This document shows, in pieces, positions 32,326-40,659 of a DNA stretch of 41,607 nucleotides. The position numbers were made by a program, and so were the translations under genes. The number at the start of each line of letters is the position of its first letter. Positions within the stretch are counted from its first letter, which is position 1. The notes under the pieces are model-generated. The model had not been told where the DNA came from. It did no database searches and saw nothing but the letters and a program-made list of their open reading frames with translations. Source of the stretch: Psychroflexus aestuariivivens (GTDB lineage: Bacteria; Bacteroidota; Bacteroidia; Flavobacteriales; Flavobacteriaceae); contig NZ_RQVT01000043.1 in assembly GCF_004010055.1 (NCBI RefSeq), positions 1 to 41,607 of the forward strand. Direction: 5' to 3'.

Positions 32326-33597
32326 ATGTTGGAAGTCAGAAATATAAGTGCAAATAAAGCAGATTACATCTTAGCTTTAAAAAAAAGAAATTTTGAAGCA
32401 GAAAGCATTTTTGAAGAGATTTTGAAACTTGATGAGAAACGCAGGTCTACACAAAAACAGCTTGATGAGATTTTTGCAGAATCGAACAAATTATCCAAAG
32501 AAATAGGAATTTTATTCAAAAGTGGTGAGGTGGAAAAAGCCAATGCCATGAAAGCGAAAACGGCTAATTTGAAGTCCGACTCTAAAGCTTTATCTGAAAG
32601 TATGGACCAGGTTTCTGTAGATTTACAAAACATGCTTTATCAAGTGCCAAATGTGCCGCACGAGTCTGTTCTGGCGGGACAAGATGAATCTGATAATGAG
32701 GAAATATTTGCTGAAGGCGACATTCCAAAATTATCCGAAAAAGCTTTGCCGCATTGGGAATTGGCAAAAAAATATGATTTAATTGATTTTGAACTTGGTA
32801 ATAAAATTACAGGCGCTGGATTCCCAGTATATAAAGGCAAAGGCGCAAAATTGCAGCGCGCGCTTATTGCTTATTTTCTAGATAAAAACACAGAGGCTGG
32901 TTACAGCGAAGTGCAAGTGCCACTTTTGGTCAACGAAGCGTCTGGTTATGGAACGGGGCAATTGCCAGATAAGGAAGGGCAGATGTACCATGTTGGCAAT
33001 GATGATTTGTATTTGATTCCTACCGCAGAAGTGCCAATTACCAATATTTATAGAGATGATTTGCTGAATGAAAAAGATTTGCCGATTCAGTTGACGGGTT
33101 TTACGCCTTGTTTTAGACGCGAAGCGGGAAGTTACGGTGCGCATGTTCGTGGTTTAAATCGCTTACATCAATTTGATAAAGTCGAATTGGTTAATATTGT
33201 AAAACCGGAAGATTCTTATCAGGTTTTAGACGATATGGTGTCGCACGTCAAAACACTCTTGCAAGAGTTGAAATTACCTTACCGCATCCTTAGACTTTGC
33301 GGTGGCGATTTAGGATTTACGTCTGCATTGACTTTCGATTTTGAAGTTTTTTCTACAGCTCAAGATCGATGGTTGGAAATTTCTTCAGTCTCCAATTTTG
33401 AAACTTTTCAAGCCAATCGTTTGAAAATACGCTACAAAGATGCAGATAAGAAAAAACATTTGGTTCATACATTGAACGGAAGTTCACTGGCTTTACCGCG
33501 CGTTTTGGCTGGTATTTTGGAAAATTACCAAACTGATGATGGGATAAGAATACCTGAAGTTTTGGTGCCTTATACTGGATTTGAGTGGATCAAATAA
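32326..33597 (+). CDS. serS: Serine--tRNA ligase
   Basis: Class-II synthetase charging tRNA-Ser (and tRNA-Sec where present). 423 aa, normal length. N-terminal coiled-coil arm for the tRNA long variable arm (about 25-100), then the catalytic core with motif 1 near GKGAKLQRALIAYFLDKN, motif 2 FTPCFRREAGSYGAHVRGLNRLHQFDKVE and motif 3 NGSSLALPRVLAGILENYQ. Preceded by a structured leader, suggesting regulated expression. Confidence 0.95.
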   Translation: MLEVRNISANKADYILALKKRNFEAESIFEEILKLDEKRRSTQKQLDEIFAESNKLSKEIGILFKSGEVEKANAMKAKTANLKSDSKALSESMDQVSVDLQNMLYQVPNVPHESVLAGQDESDNEEIFAEGDIPKLSEKALPHWELAKKYDLIDFELGNKITGAGFPVYKGKGAKLQRALIAYFLDKNTEAGYSEVQVPLLVNEASGYGTGQLPDKEGQMYHVGNDDLYLIPTAEVPITNIYRDDLLNEKDLPIQLTGFTPCFRREAGSYGAHVRGLNRLHQFDKVELVNIVKPEDSYQVLDDMVSHVKTLLQELKLPYRILRLCGGDLGFTSALTFDFEVFSTAQDRWLEISSVSNFETFQANRLKIRYKDADKKKHLVHTLNGSSLALPRVLAGILENYQTDDGIRIPEVLVPYTGFEWIK

Positions 33598-33645
33598 GCT
33601 TGGAAAATTTAATATTTAAAGCTATCTAATTTTTTCATAATTTTA

Positions 33646-33680
33646 GCCCATTATTCAAAACATAATGGGCTTTCGTTTTT
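33646..33680 (+). terminator. serS terminator overlapping the next start codon
   Basis: GCCCATTAT (33646-33654) pairs with ATAATGGGC (33662-33670), then TTTCGTTTTT. The ATG of the DUF3667 gene (33665-33667) lies inside the right arm. Confidence 0.6.
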
Positions 33681-34651
33681 CTAATATTAAATTAGCATCC
33701 AAAAGATTGCGAAGACAATATCGAGGAGAATTTTGCTTGAACTGTAGTCACAGGTTGGATGTTTCTGATCGTTTTTGTCCAGAATGTAGCCAAGTGAATT
33801 CTTCAAAAAAAATTAGTCTACGCGATTTAATTGAAGAGTTACTCGCTTCAGTATTTTCTTACGATTCCAGATTGCAACGCTCCCTGAAGACTATTTTCTT
33901 ATCACCAGGTAAAATTACAGAAGAATTTATTGCGGGGAAACGAACCAAATATGTCAATCCGTTTCGTTTTTTTATTAGCGTTTCTATTATTTTCTTTTTG
34001 GTTTTCAATTGGATGGAATCTACAGAAATTGAACCGCTAAATATTAATGGGGATGATAAAAGTGAAATTTCTAAAAATCTTGCCTCTAGAGATGTTGGTA
34101 ATTCAAATATAAGTTTTGGAAAGGAATCTGACAGATTGTTGGATTTTATGCGTAACAACTCAAAAAACAACTATACCAACGCAAAACAAGAACTTGGATT
34201 TGAAGATACTTTCGGTATGAAAGTGTATTATAATTTTGTTTTAGGAGGTTACAAACTCACTCAAAATCCTGCTGCATTCTTGAGCTTTATACTTCCAAAA
34301 TTGCCGTTCTTCTTTTTCTTTTTTATTCCTCTTTTTACTTTATTTAGTTGGTTATTGTATTCTCAAAAAATGTTGAATTATGTGGATCATTTAATTTTCA
34401 ACTACCACCAGCAATCTGTGATGTTTATTGTTTTATTTGTGTCTTTACTTATTGATTTTAGCTTCGGCTTGGATATCGTTAGCTTTGCAATTCTAGGTTA
34501 TGCTTTTTATCTCTACAAAGCATTTCGGCGATTCTACAAGCAAAGTCGTTTCAAAACAATTTTAAAAACAGGTTTACTCTCATTCATTTATTTTGTGAGT
34601 TCATCCATCGTGATTTTCTCTATGATTGTAGCGAGTTTGGTGTTCTTTTAG
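33665..34651 (+). CDS. DUF3667 family membrane protein with zinc ribbon
   Basis: 328 aa. N-terminal CLNC-x11-CPEC zinc ribbon, then the DUF3667 block (LLASVFSYDSRLQRSLKTIFLSPGKITEEFIAGKRTKYVNPFRFFISVSIIFF) and four or more membrane spans (about 100-117, 212-232, 253-275 and 303-325). The family is widespread in Bacteroidetes with unknown role. Its ATG is buried in a terminator-like hairpin after serS, so it may be poorly translated or have its start read by RNA unfolding. Convergent with the ferredoxin gene. Confidence 0.8.
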   Translation: MGFRFSNIKLASKRLRRQYRGEFCLNCSHRLDVSDRFCPECSQVNSSKKISLRDLIEELLASVFSYDSRLQRSLKTIFLSPGKITEEFIAGKRTKYVNPFRFFISVSIIFFLVFNWMESTEIEPLNINGDDKSEISKNLASRDVGNSNISFGKESDRLLDFMRNNSKNNYTNAKQELGFEDTFGMKVYYNFVLGGYKLTQNPAAFLSFILPKLPFFFFFFIPLFTLFSWLLYSQKMLNYVDHLIFNYHQQSVMFIVLFVSLLIDFSFGLDIVSFAILGYAFYLYKAFRRFYKQSRFKTILKTGLLSFIYFVSSSIVIFSMIVASLVFF

Positions 34652-34680
34652 GTTGAAACCATAAAATATTGAACTACACT

Positions 34681-35013
34681 CTAAATCTCTTCTGGGGCGA
34701 GTTCAACTTCTAGACCGTCTAATTGTTCTGTGATTGGAATTTGGCAAGCGAGTCGGCTATTGTCTTTAACGAAAAAAGCTTCTGCCAGCATGGCTTCTTC
34801 GTCCATTTCCATATCTGGTAAATCTGTGTTCGATTTTACATAGCATTGGCAAGAAGCGCACATCGCCATGCCACCGCAGATTCCAATTGTGCCTTCTGGA
34901 GCCAATTCGTAGGAGCGAATAACTTCCATAAGATTCATAGCCATATCGGTTGGTGCATCGACTTCATGTGTTTTACCATCACGATCGGTGATTTTAATTC
35001 TGATGTCTTCCAT
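34681..35013 (-). CDS. 2Fe-2S ferredoxin, adrenodoxin type
   Basis: 110 aa. Cluster ligands C46, C52, C55 and C90 (GICGGMAMCASCQCYV; SRLACQIP) in the C-x5-C-x2-C...C pattern of vertebrate/bacterial-type ferredoxins (ISC Fdx). Last gene of a four-gene leftward operon, 4 bp after a ferredoxin-NADP reductase gene, which is probably its electron donor. Confidence 0.88.
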   Translation of the reverse strand: MEDIRIKITDRDGKTHEVDAPTDMAMNLMEVIRSYELAPEGTIGICGGMAMCASCQCYVKSNTDLPDMEMDEEAMLAEAFFVKDNSRLACQIPITEQLDGLEVELAPEEI

Positions 35014-35017
35014 GCAG

Positions 35018-36079
35018 TTAATCGATTGCTTTTACGACAGATTTAGGCGCTTCTTTTTTAGAACCATCGAAACCAGTCACGCCGCCAACTGTGGTGTATT
35101 TCATCACATAACGTTTGTCTGGATGAATTTTTTGAAAAGCGCTTTGGCACATTAAGGTTGCTTCGTGAAAGCCACATAAAATTAATTTCAATTTGCCAGG
35201 ATAAGTATTTACATCGCCAATGGCGTAAATACCTGGAATGTTGGTTTGATAATCTAAAGTGTTATCAACTTTTATGGCATTCTTTTCAATTTCCAGCCCC
35301 CAATCTGCTATTGGTCCTAATTTAGGTGACAATCCGAAAAGAGGAATGAAGTAATCGGTTTCGATTTCAAAATCTTCTTCAGGATTATTGTTTTTTCTAA
35401 TGGAAACAGATTTTAAATGTTCATCGCCTGTGACATCGACGACTTCGGCAGGTGTAATTAATTTTATTTTGCCCATGTCTTTGAGCTCCTTCACACGATC
35501 AACCGATTCTAAAGCACCGCGGAATTCATTGCGACGATGAACCAAGATGACTTCCGATGCAATATCGGCTAAATAGATACTCCAGTCCAAGGCCGAATCC
35601 CCGCCACCAGCGATAACGACAGACTTATTTCTGAACTGTTCTGGGTCTTTAATCATGTACTGAACACCACGATCTTCAAAATCTTCTAAACTTTTTATAG
35701 GTGGTTTTCGTGGCACAAAACTTCCTAAACCACCAGCAATTGCAATAATTGGCGCGTGATGTTTGGTGCCTTTATCAGTGGTTACTATAAAGCTGCCATC
35801 GTCTTGCTTTTCGATATCTTGGGCTTTCTCACCGAGTGTGAATCCAGGTTGAAAAGATTTGATTTGCTCCATTAAATTATCTACCAATTCACCAGCTTTT
35901 ACTTCAGGAAAACCAGGAATATCGTAGATTGGTTTTTTGGGATATAATTCTGAAAGTTGACCGCCTGGTTGCGGTAATGCGTCAATTAAGTGACATTTCA
36001 ATTTTAAAAGTCCGGCCTCAAAAACGGCAAATAATCCTGTTGGACCAGCACCTATAATCAATATATCAGTTTTAATCAT
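35018..36079 (-). CDS. Ferredoxin--NADP reductase, thioredoxin-reductase-like (YumC type)
   Basis: Flavoprotein passing electrons from NADPH to ferredoxin. From the ATG at 36079 (MIKTDILIIGAGPTG, FAD-binding GxGxxG) it is 353 aa. NAD(P) site GGGDSALDW about 158-166, FAD-end motif IYAIGDVNTYPGKLKL. The redox CxxC of thioredoxin reductases is absent, which fits TrxR-like FNR rather than TrxB. Encoded 4 bp before the ferredoxin and 63 bp after the NifU-type gene. Confidence 0.88.
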   Translation of the reverse strand: MIKTDILIIGAGPTGLFAVFEAGLLKLKCHLIDALPQPGGQLSELYPKKPIYDIPGFPEVKAGELVDNLMEQIKSFQPGFTLGEKAQDIEKQDDGSFIVTTDKGTKHHAPIIAIAGGLGSFVPRKPPIKSLEDFEDRGVQYMIKDPEQFRNKSVVIAGGGDSALDWSIYLADIASEVILVHRRNEFRGALESVDRVKELKDMGKIKLITPAEVVDVTGDEHLKSVSIRKNNNPEEDFEIETDYFIPLFGLSPKLGPIADWGLEIEKNAIKVDNTLDYQTNIPGIYAIGDVNTYPGKLKLILCGFHEATLMCQSAFQKIHPDKRYVMKYTTVGGVTGFDGSKKEAPKSVVKAID

Positions 36080-36148
36080 AATCAAAAATTAAAGGTCAAA
36101 ATTCATTAAAATTTTGAAAATTACTAATGATAAAAATCAAGTTATGCG

Positions 36149-36409
36149 TTATTGAGCAAAAGCAGAACTAGCTTTTACGTTAATGACTTCTTCGATTTGT
36201 GGTGCATGCTTTTTAATTGTCATTTCCACACCAGACTTCAGTGTCATTTGGTTGACAGAGCAGTCAACGCAAGTGCCTAATAATTTCACTCTCACGCGTT
36301 TATCATCCTCGATGCCTAAAAGCGCAATATCTCCGCCATCATTTTTTAAAAAAGGACGGATTTCTTCAAGCGCTTGTTCTACTTTATCTCGTAATTCTTG
36401 ACCTGTCAT
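36149..36409 (-). CDS. NifU-type Fe-S cluster scaffold (Nfu domain)
   Basis: 86 aa single Nfu domain with the cluster-binding C47-VD-C50 motif (LGTCVDCSVNQMTLKSGVE). Carries a 4Fe-4S cluster from the assembly machinery to target proteins. It starts 1 bp downstream of the Mrp/ApbC ATPase gene, its likely partner. Confidence 0.9.
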   Translation of the reverse strand: MTGQELRDKVEQALEEIRPFLKNDGGDIALLGIEDDKRVRVKLLGTCVDCSVNQMTLKSGVEMTIKKHAPQIEEVINVKASSAFAQ

Positions 36410-36410
36410 A

Positions 36411-37550
36411 TCATTTTTTATTTACTGCACTGCAACCTGCCATCGTGGTAATTTTGATCGCTTCGGTTGGTGGCAAATTTTTATTTCTGTTCACAACTTG
36501 CTGTACCGTATTTCTAGTAATTTCTCCGAAAGCTTCACTTAAAGGTGTACCGTCCTGCAAAGTTGCTGGGCGTCCGACATCACCAGATTCTCTAAGGCTT
36601 TGCACGAGTGGAATCTCACCTAGAAATGGAACATCCAAATCTTGAGCAAGATAACTGGCGCCTTTTTCACCAAAAATATAATATTTATTCTCTGGTAATT
36701 CAGCAGGTGTAAAGTAAGCCATATTTTCAACAATTCCTAAAACTGGTACATTGATACTTTCTTGTTGGAACATCGCAACGGCTTTTTTAGCATCTGCTAA
36801 GGCTACATTTTGCGGCGTACTGACTACAACAGCACCAGTAATTGGCATAGATTGCATTATGGATAAGTGAATATCACCAGTTCCTGGAGGAAGATCAACT
36901 AATAGAAAGTCTAGTTCACCCCAATCTGCATCAAAAATCATTTGATTCAAGGCTTTAGCAGCCATCGGTCCTCGCCATATCACGGCTTGGTCTGGTTTGG
37001 TGAAAAAACCAATAGACAGCATTTTGACGCCATGATTTTCTATAGGTTTCATTTTGGATTTGCCGTCCACCTTTACTGAAAGTGGTTTTTCGTTGGCTAC
37101 ATCAAACATTATAGGGCCAGACGGGCCGTAAATATCTGCATCTAGTAAGCCAACTTTGAAGCCTAATTTTGATAAACTTACAGCTAAATTTGCCGTAACT
37201 GTAGATTTTCCAACACCGCCTTTACCAGAAGCTACAGCGATGATGTTTTGGATACCAGGAATAGGTTTTCCTTTAATTTCGTTGACTTGTTTTTTTTCAG
37301 GTGCTTCAACGCCGACTTTCACTTCAACTTTTGCTTTTTCGTAAACGTGTTTGTGGATGGCTTTCATAACATCTACTTCCGCACGTTTTTTGATGTGAAG
37401 TGCTGGCGTTGAAAGTTTCAAATCAACTATGACTTCATCACCAAATGTGACAATATTTTGAACTGCACCACTTTCGACCATATTTTGACCTTCGCCAGCA
37501 ACGGTAATAGTTTCTAGTGCTTTTTTGATATCATCTTTATTGATTTTCAT
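36411..37550 (-). CDS. apbC: Mrp/NBP35-family Fe-S carrier ATPase
   Basis: 379 aa from the ATG at 37550. N-terminal MIP18/DUF59-like domain (about 1-85), then deviant P-loop ATPase GKGGVGKST (about 109-117) with DADIYGPSG and LPPGTGDIHLS switch motifs. It binds and transfers Fe-S clusters. The family CxxC is not obvious; only single cysteines are seen near the end (MAGCSAV). First gene of the operon with nfu, FNR and ferredoxin, a coherent iron-sulfur and electron-transfer set. A -7-like TATATTTG (complement of 37589-37596) lies upstream. Confidence 0.9.
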   Translation of the reverse strand: MKINKDDIKKALETITVAGEGQNMVESGAVQNIVTFGDEVIVDLKLSTPALHIKKRAEVDVMKAIHKHVYEKAKVEVKVGVEAPEKKQVNEIKGKPIPGIQNIIAVASGKGGVGKSTVTANLAVSLSKLGFKVGLLDADIYGPSGPIMFDVANEKPLSVKVDGKSKMKPIENHGVKMLSIGFFTKPDQAVIWRGPMAAKALNQMIFDADWGELDFLLVDLPPGTGDIHLSIMQSMPITGAVVVSTPQNVALADAKKAVAMFQQESINVPVLGIVENMAYFTPAELPENKYYIFGEKGASYLAQDLDVPFLGEIPLVQSLRESGDVGRPATLQDGTPLSEAFGEITRNTVQQVVNRNKNLPPTEAIKITTMAGCSAVNKK

Positions 37551-37687
37551 ATACAATAAATAATTCTAATTAAGATTTATTCTAAATGCAAATATACAAG
37601 TTAAGAATGTATTATTTTATGATTTTGTGTGATTTAAGGCGCTTGTTAGAAATAAATTAACGTGAGTTGTAATTTTAGAACTACATT

Positions 37688-38665
37688 CTAAAGAACCATA
37701 AGATTACAACCACGAATGTCGCTGTGGTCAAAGCGACCTAAAATTTCAAATTCCTGAGTATTTACTTTTTTTCCTAAATCTTGAGTAGCTATAAAAGAAC
37801 AAGAGTGAATATTTGCTAAATCGATAACATTGATGCCCCCAGTTTTATGTTTGTCTAAATAATGAAATGGATCTTCTGGGTCACGAATCATAATTTTCAT
37901 GTGATTAGGACAAGAAAATAAGCTTTTGCCTTTGGAATATGCCTGTGAAAGTAGTTCTGTCATACCGTATTCACTGTGAATATTCTCGACACCAAATCCT
38001 TTGGAAAGATGCTCATGCAGCTCTTTTCTGATCATTTCTTTTCGTCGACCTTTCATGCCACCTGTTTCCATTACAATGGTATTTTTTAATTGAAATTGGT
38101 GTGTTTCAACTAAATCTAACAGTGCAAATGAAACGCCAATGAGAAGTATTTTTTTATTTCTCTGGTCTATTTCAATAAGTTTTTCGGATAAAGAATCGAG
38201 TTCGTCAAGGTAAAATCCACTTTCTGAAAATAAACTGGTTTTGATGAAATCATCTACCATATATATTAATGAGGAGCCTTTTCTTTCCAAATATGAAGGT
38301 AATAATCCGATGATAATATAATCTTGAATATCACCATAGAAATCTTCAAAAGTTGTTTGAAAACTCTTTTTGTAGATTTCTAAATTTTTCACATGATGTT
38401 TGCTTTGTTGCTGACCTGTGGTTCCACTGCTTAGGAAAGTGATTTCAGGATTGAATTCACCGGAAACAACATTGTGAGATTTGAAAAATTCTACAGGCAA
38501 AAATGGAATGTCTTGTAGTGTTTTGACGTTTTCAACATCAGTTTGAATCAAATCGCAAAATTCTTGATAAACTTTGTTTTCAGCATATTGAAATTTGAAA
38601 ACTTCCAAAGCTAAGGCTTCAAATTTTTCATCTGAATTGATCTTGAAAATCTGGTTGAAATCCAT
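37688..38665 (-). CDS. LuxE/PaaK-like acyltransferase-family protein
   Basis: 325 aa from the ATG at 38665 (MDFNQIFKI); a longer start at 38686 is possible. It matches the acyl-protein synthetase LuxE domain: FLPVEFFKSHNVVSGE, FLSSGTTGQQQSKHHV (phosphate-binding-like loop of the ANL fold), LPSYLERKGSSLIYMV, METGGMKGRRKEMIR and HSEYGMTELLSQAYS. LuxE activates fatty acids, but there are no luxCDAB genes here. In Bacteroidetes such orphans are of unknown substrate. Confidence 0.78.
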   Translation of the reverse strand: MDFNQIFKINSDEKFEALALEVFKFQYAENKVYQEFCDLIQTDVENVKTLQDIPFLPVEFFKSHNVVSGEFNPEITFLSSGTTGQQQSKHHVKNLEIYKKSFQTTFEDFYGDIQDYIIIGLLPSYLERKGSSLIYMVDDFIKTSLFSESGFYLDELDSLSEKLIEIDQRNKKILLIGVSFALLDLVETHQFQLKNTIVMETGGMKGRRKEMIRKELHEHLSKGFGVENIHSEYGMTELLSQAYSKGKSLFSCPNHMKIMIRDPEDPFHYLDKHKTGGINVIDLANIHSCSFIATQDLGKKVNTQEFEILGRFDHSDIRGCNLMVL

Positions 38666-38688
38666 TGTTGTCTTCTTCTGTGTCAAAA

Positions 38689-38719
38689 ATAAAAAAAGCG
38701 TCCCGATTTGGGACGCTTT
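38689..38719 (-). terminator. Intrinsic terminator of the T9SS-A gene
   Basis: Read leftward: AAAGCGTCCC pairs with GGGACGCTTT (38695-38719, loop 5 nt), followed by T. It ends the gene at 38751-40361 and lies about 30 bp before the LuxE-like start. Confidence 0.85.
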
Positions 38720-38750
38720 AGAGAATTTAAAAAACTTTGTAAAATAAAAA

Positions 38751-40361
38751 TTATTTGATAATCAGTTTTTTAGTAACTGTATTGTTATTTTGTTCAATTT
38801 TGACCAAGTAAACACCAGTTTTCAAATTAGTAACATTGATTTCTTGATTGGTTTCAGCTTTTAAAACTGATTGGCCAAGTAAGTTGAAAAATTCAACATT
38901 TAAGCTTTCGCCAGATTTTGTTTCAATATTGACCAAACCGTTTTTAACTGGGTTTGGATACAAAGCAAATTCAGAATTTTCAAAATTTCTGTTGTTCAAA
39001 GTGGCGTTTAGGTCTTCGGAGTTTCTGATAAAAAGTTGCCCAGCGTCATCGAATTCGCTTGCAACACCAGCAATATTTGAAGTTGCAGTAGGAATGATTT
39101 CTCCAATATAATCTGCACTGAAAAAATCTGTTCTCGTAGTGATTGTTTCTGAACCATTAGTAAGGCTATAGTTTGTGCCTGTTTCAAAAACTACGGTTCC
39201 ATCAGCTTCAGCGATAGAGACGTTTTCAAAACCGATTAATTCAGATTCGTAATCATTGAAGTTAGCGATGAAATCTGATAAAGTAACGTTTTGTGGTAAA
39301 ACCGTTGAATTTCCTGCGATTGTACCAGCATCTGCTGTTGGGATGAATTGTAAAACACCATTGAATTCAGCAGTATAGCCAGTTAAGCCTTCAACATTGT
39401 CGCCTACCATATATGCATCATCTGCAATAACGCCATCTTCATCATAAATCATGATTCCAGAAGGTGTGTTGTCTTGGAACCATTTTCTGTTGTTAAAACC
39501 ATCAGCATGAGTCATCACTGATGCTCCTGTAATGATATAGTAAGCACCAGTTCCATTTACTTCAACATCGGCTCTTAAAGCAGTAATATTAGCAACTTCG
39601 GTTGCAGAAGCTATTTCAAAAGTAACTTGATCTGAAGCAACTGAATTTCCACCAGAAATTACATCTACAGTAACATCGTAAGAACTTCCCATAGATACTG
39701 ATTGAGTAAAAGGGGAACTAACATCATTTGAAGTTGTGCCATTTACAGTAATATCGATTGTGGCGTTGTCTGGCAAATTTAGAGTTGAAAACTGAATATC
39801 GACTTCACTTAATGTAGGAGAAAGGACGGCTTGGTTTTGTGGAGAATCAATAGAAATTGTTGGAGTGCCAGTTCCAGTAAAGCTTGTCCAACTCACATTA
39901 TCGATAGCAACTTGACCTCCATTCGGATTGAAAAATCTGATAACAATATCACCGCCTACATTGACATTAATATCTCCAGAATTCAAGGCAACTCCTTGTT
40001 CTTCTGAAGAAGTAACGGTTGTGATTAAACTATTATTTACGTAAACTTCTAATTCAACGTCAGTTGAGAAAGCCTGTAAATAGTCAAAGTTTAATGTTCC
40101 AATACCATTAGCTATAGTTCCTGATTCTACTTCAGCATCGGGTGTTCTATTGCGTCCTAGCATGATTGCTTGATCACCATCTACAACACCGATATCTCCT
40201 CGAGATTGTAAAAAAGTCCAAGTAGACCCGTCTTGGCCAGTAAAGCTTCCATCAGAATAAGCACTACCAGACAAGTCAACATTGTCGAAAGTTTCAAGTC
40301 CTTGTCCAAACATTAATGTTGAAGCAAAGACCATCAACATCATCATTGTAATTTTTTTCAT
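38751..40361 (-). CDS. T9SS type-A secreted protein with DUF5689-like domain
   Basis: 536 aa. Signal peptide MKKITMMMLMVFASTLMFG; N-terminal beta-sandwich (about 20-165, GLETFDNVDLSGSAYSDGSF...AIDNVSWTS); Ig/cadherin-like middle (170-255); DUF5689-like nucleic-acid-binding-fold region (about 258-455, LRADVEVNGTGAYYIITGASV...FIRNSEDLNA); C-terminal type-A sorting domain (FALYPNPVKNGLVNIE, FFNLLGQSVLKAETN, LKTGVYLVKIEQNN...KKLIIK). Secreted by T9SS and cell-surface bound. Divergent from a beta-helix lipoprotein; substrate unknown. Confidence 0.85.
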   Translation of the reverse strand: MKKITMMMLMVFASTLMFGQGLETFDNVDLSGSAYSDGSFTGQDGSTWTFLQSRGDIGVVDGDQAIMLGRNRTPDAEVESGTIANGIGTLNFDYLQAFSTDVELEVYVNNSLITTVTSSEEQGVALNSGDINVNVGGDIVIRFFNPNGGQVAIDNVSWTSFTGTGTPTISIDSPQNQAVLSPTLSEVDIQFSTLNLPDNATIDITVNGTTSNDVSSPFTQSVSMGSSYDVTVDVISGGNSVASDQVTFEIASATEVANITALRADVEVNGTGAYYIITGASVMTHADGFNNRKWFQDNTPSGIMIYDEDGVIADDAYMVGDNVEGLTGYTAEFNGVLQFIPTADAGTIAGNSTVLPQNVTLSDFIANFNDYESELIGFENVSIAEADGTVVFETGTNYSLTNGSETITTRTDFFSADYIGEIIPTATSNIAGVASEFDDAGQLFIRNSEDLNATLNNRNFENSEFALYPNPVKNGLVNIETKSGESLNVEFFNLLGQSVLKAETNQEINVTNLKTGVYLVKIEQNNNTVTKKLIIK

Positions 40362-40440
40362 TTGTATAGGTTTTAAGATTTACTGCAAAAATAATCAAAA
40401 TATAGAAAGTTTAGGCTTTACCATCTGAATATTAGCGTAT

Positions 40441-40598
40441 TTAACCATTAGTTAATATGGAGAAGCCTTTTAAAATGCTAGGGCTTAAGTGATTTTGAAA
40501 TTTTATTTAGAGAAATAGCTTCACGCAAATTAAATTAACATTAAGTCATAGGTTTCTTCTTAATCTGCATAAAATACTTTGTTAACAATCGGGTAACA
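40441..40598. promoter_or_regulatory. Divergent intergenic region with 11-bp-spaced TAAC repeats
   Basis: TTAAC (40441) and TTAAT (40452) are 11 bp apart; TAACA (40583) and TAACA (40594) are 11 bp apart; a weaker TTAACATTAAG-TCATA lies at 40535. Helical-turn-spaced direct repeats are the pattern bound by OmpR/PhoB-type regulators. TAGATTTG (40619-40626) is a possible -7 element for the gene at 40660; TATTTTTG (complement of 40386-40393) for the one at 40361. Confidence 0.4.
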
Positions 40599-40659
40599 TC
40601 ATCGGCATGCTTAGCGAGTAGATTTGTCGAAACAAAAAATCAAATTAAATCAAATTAAA

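Noticed and set aside
32582-33144. Several minus-strand ORFs opposite serS
   Set aside because: Shadows of the serS coding strand; compositions are unlike proteins and serS motifs explain the sequence.
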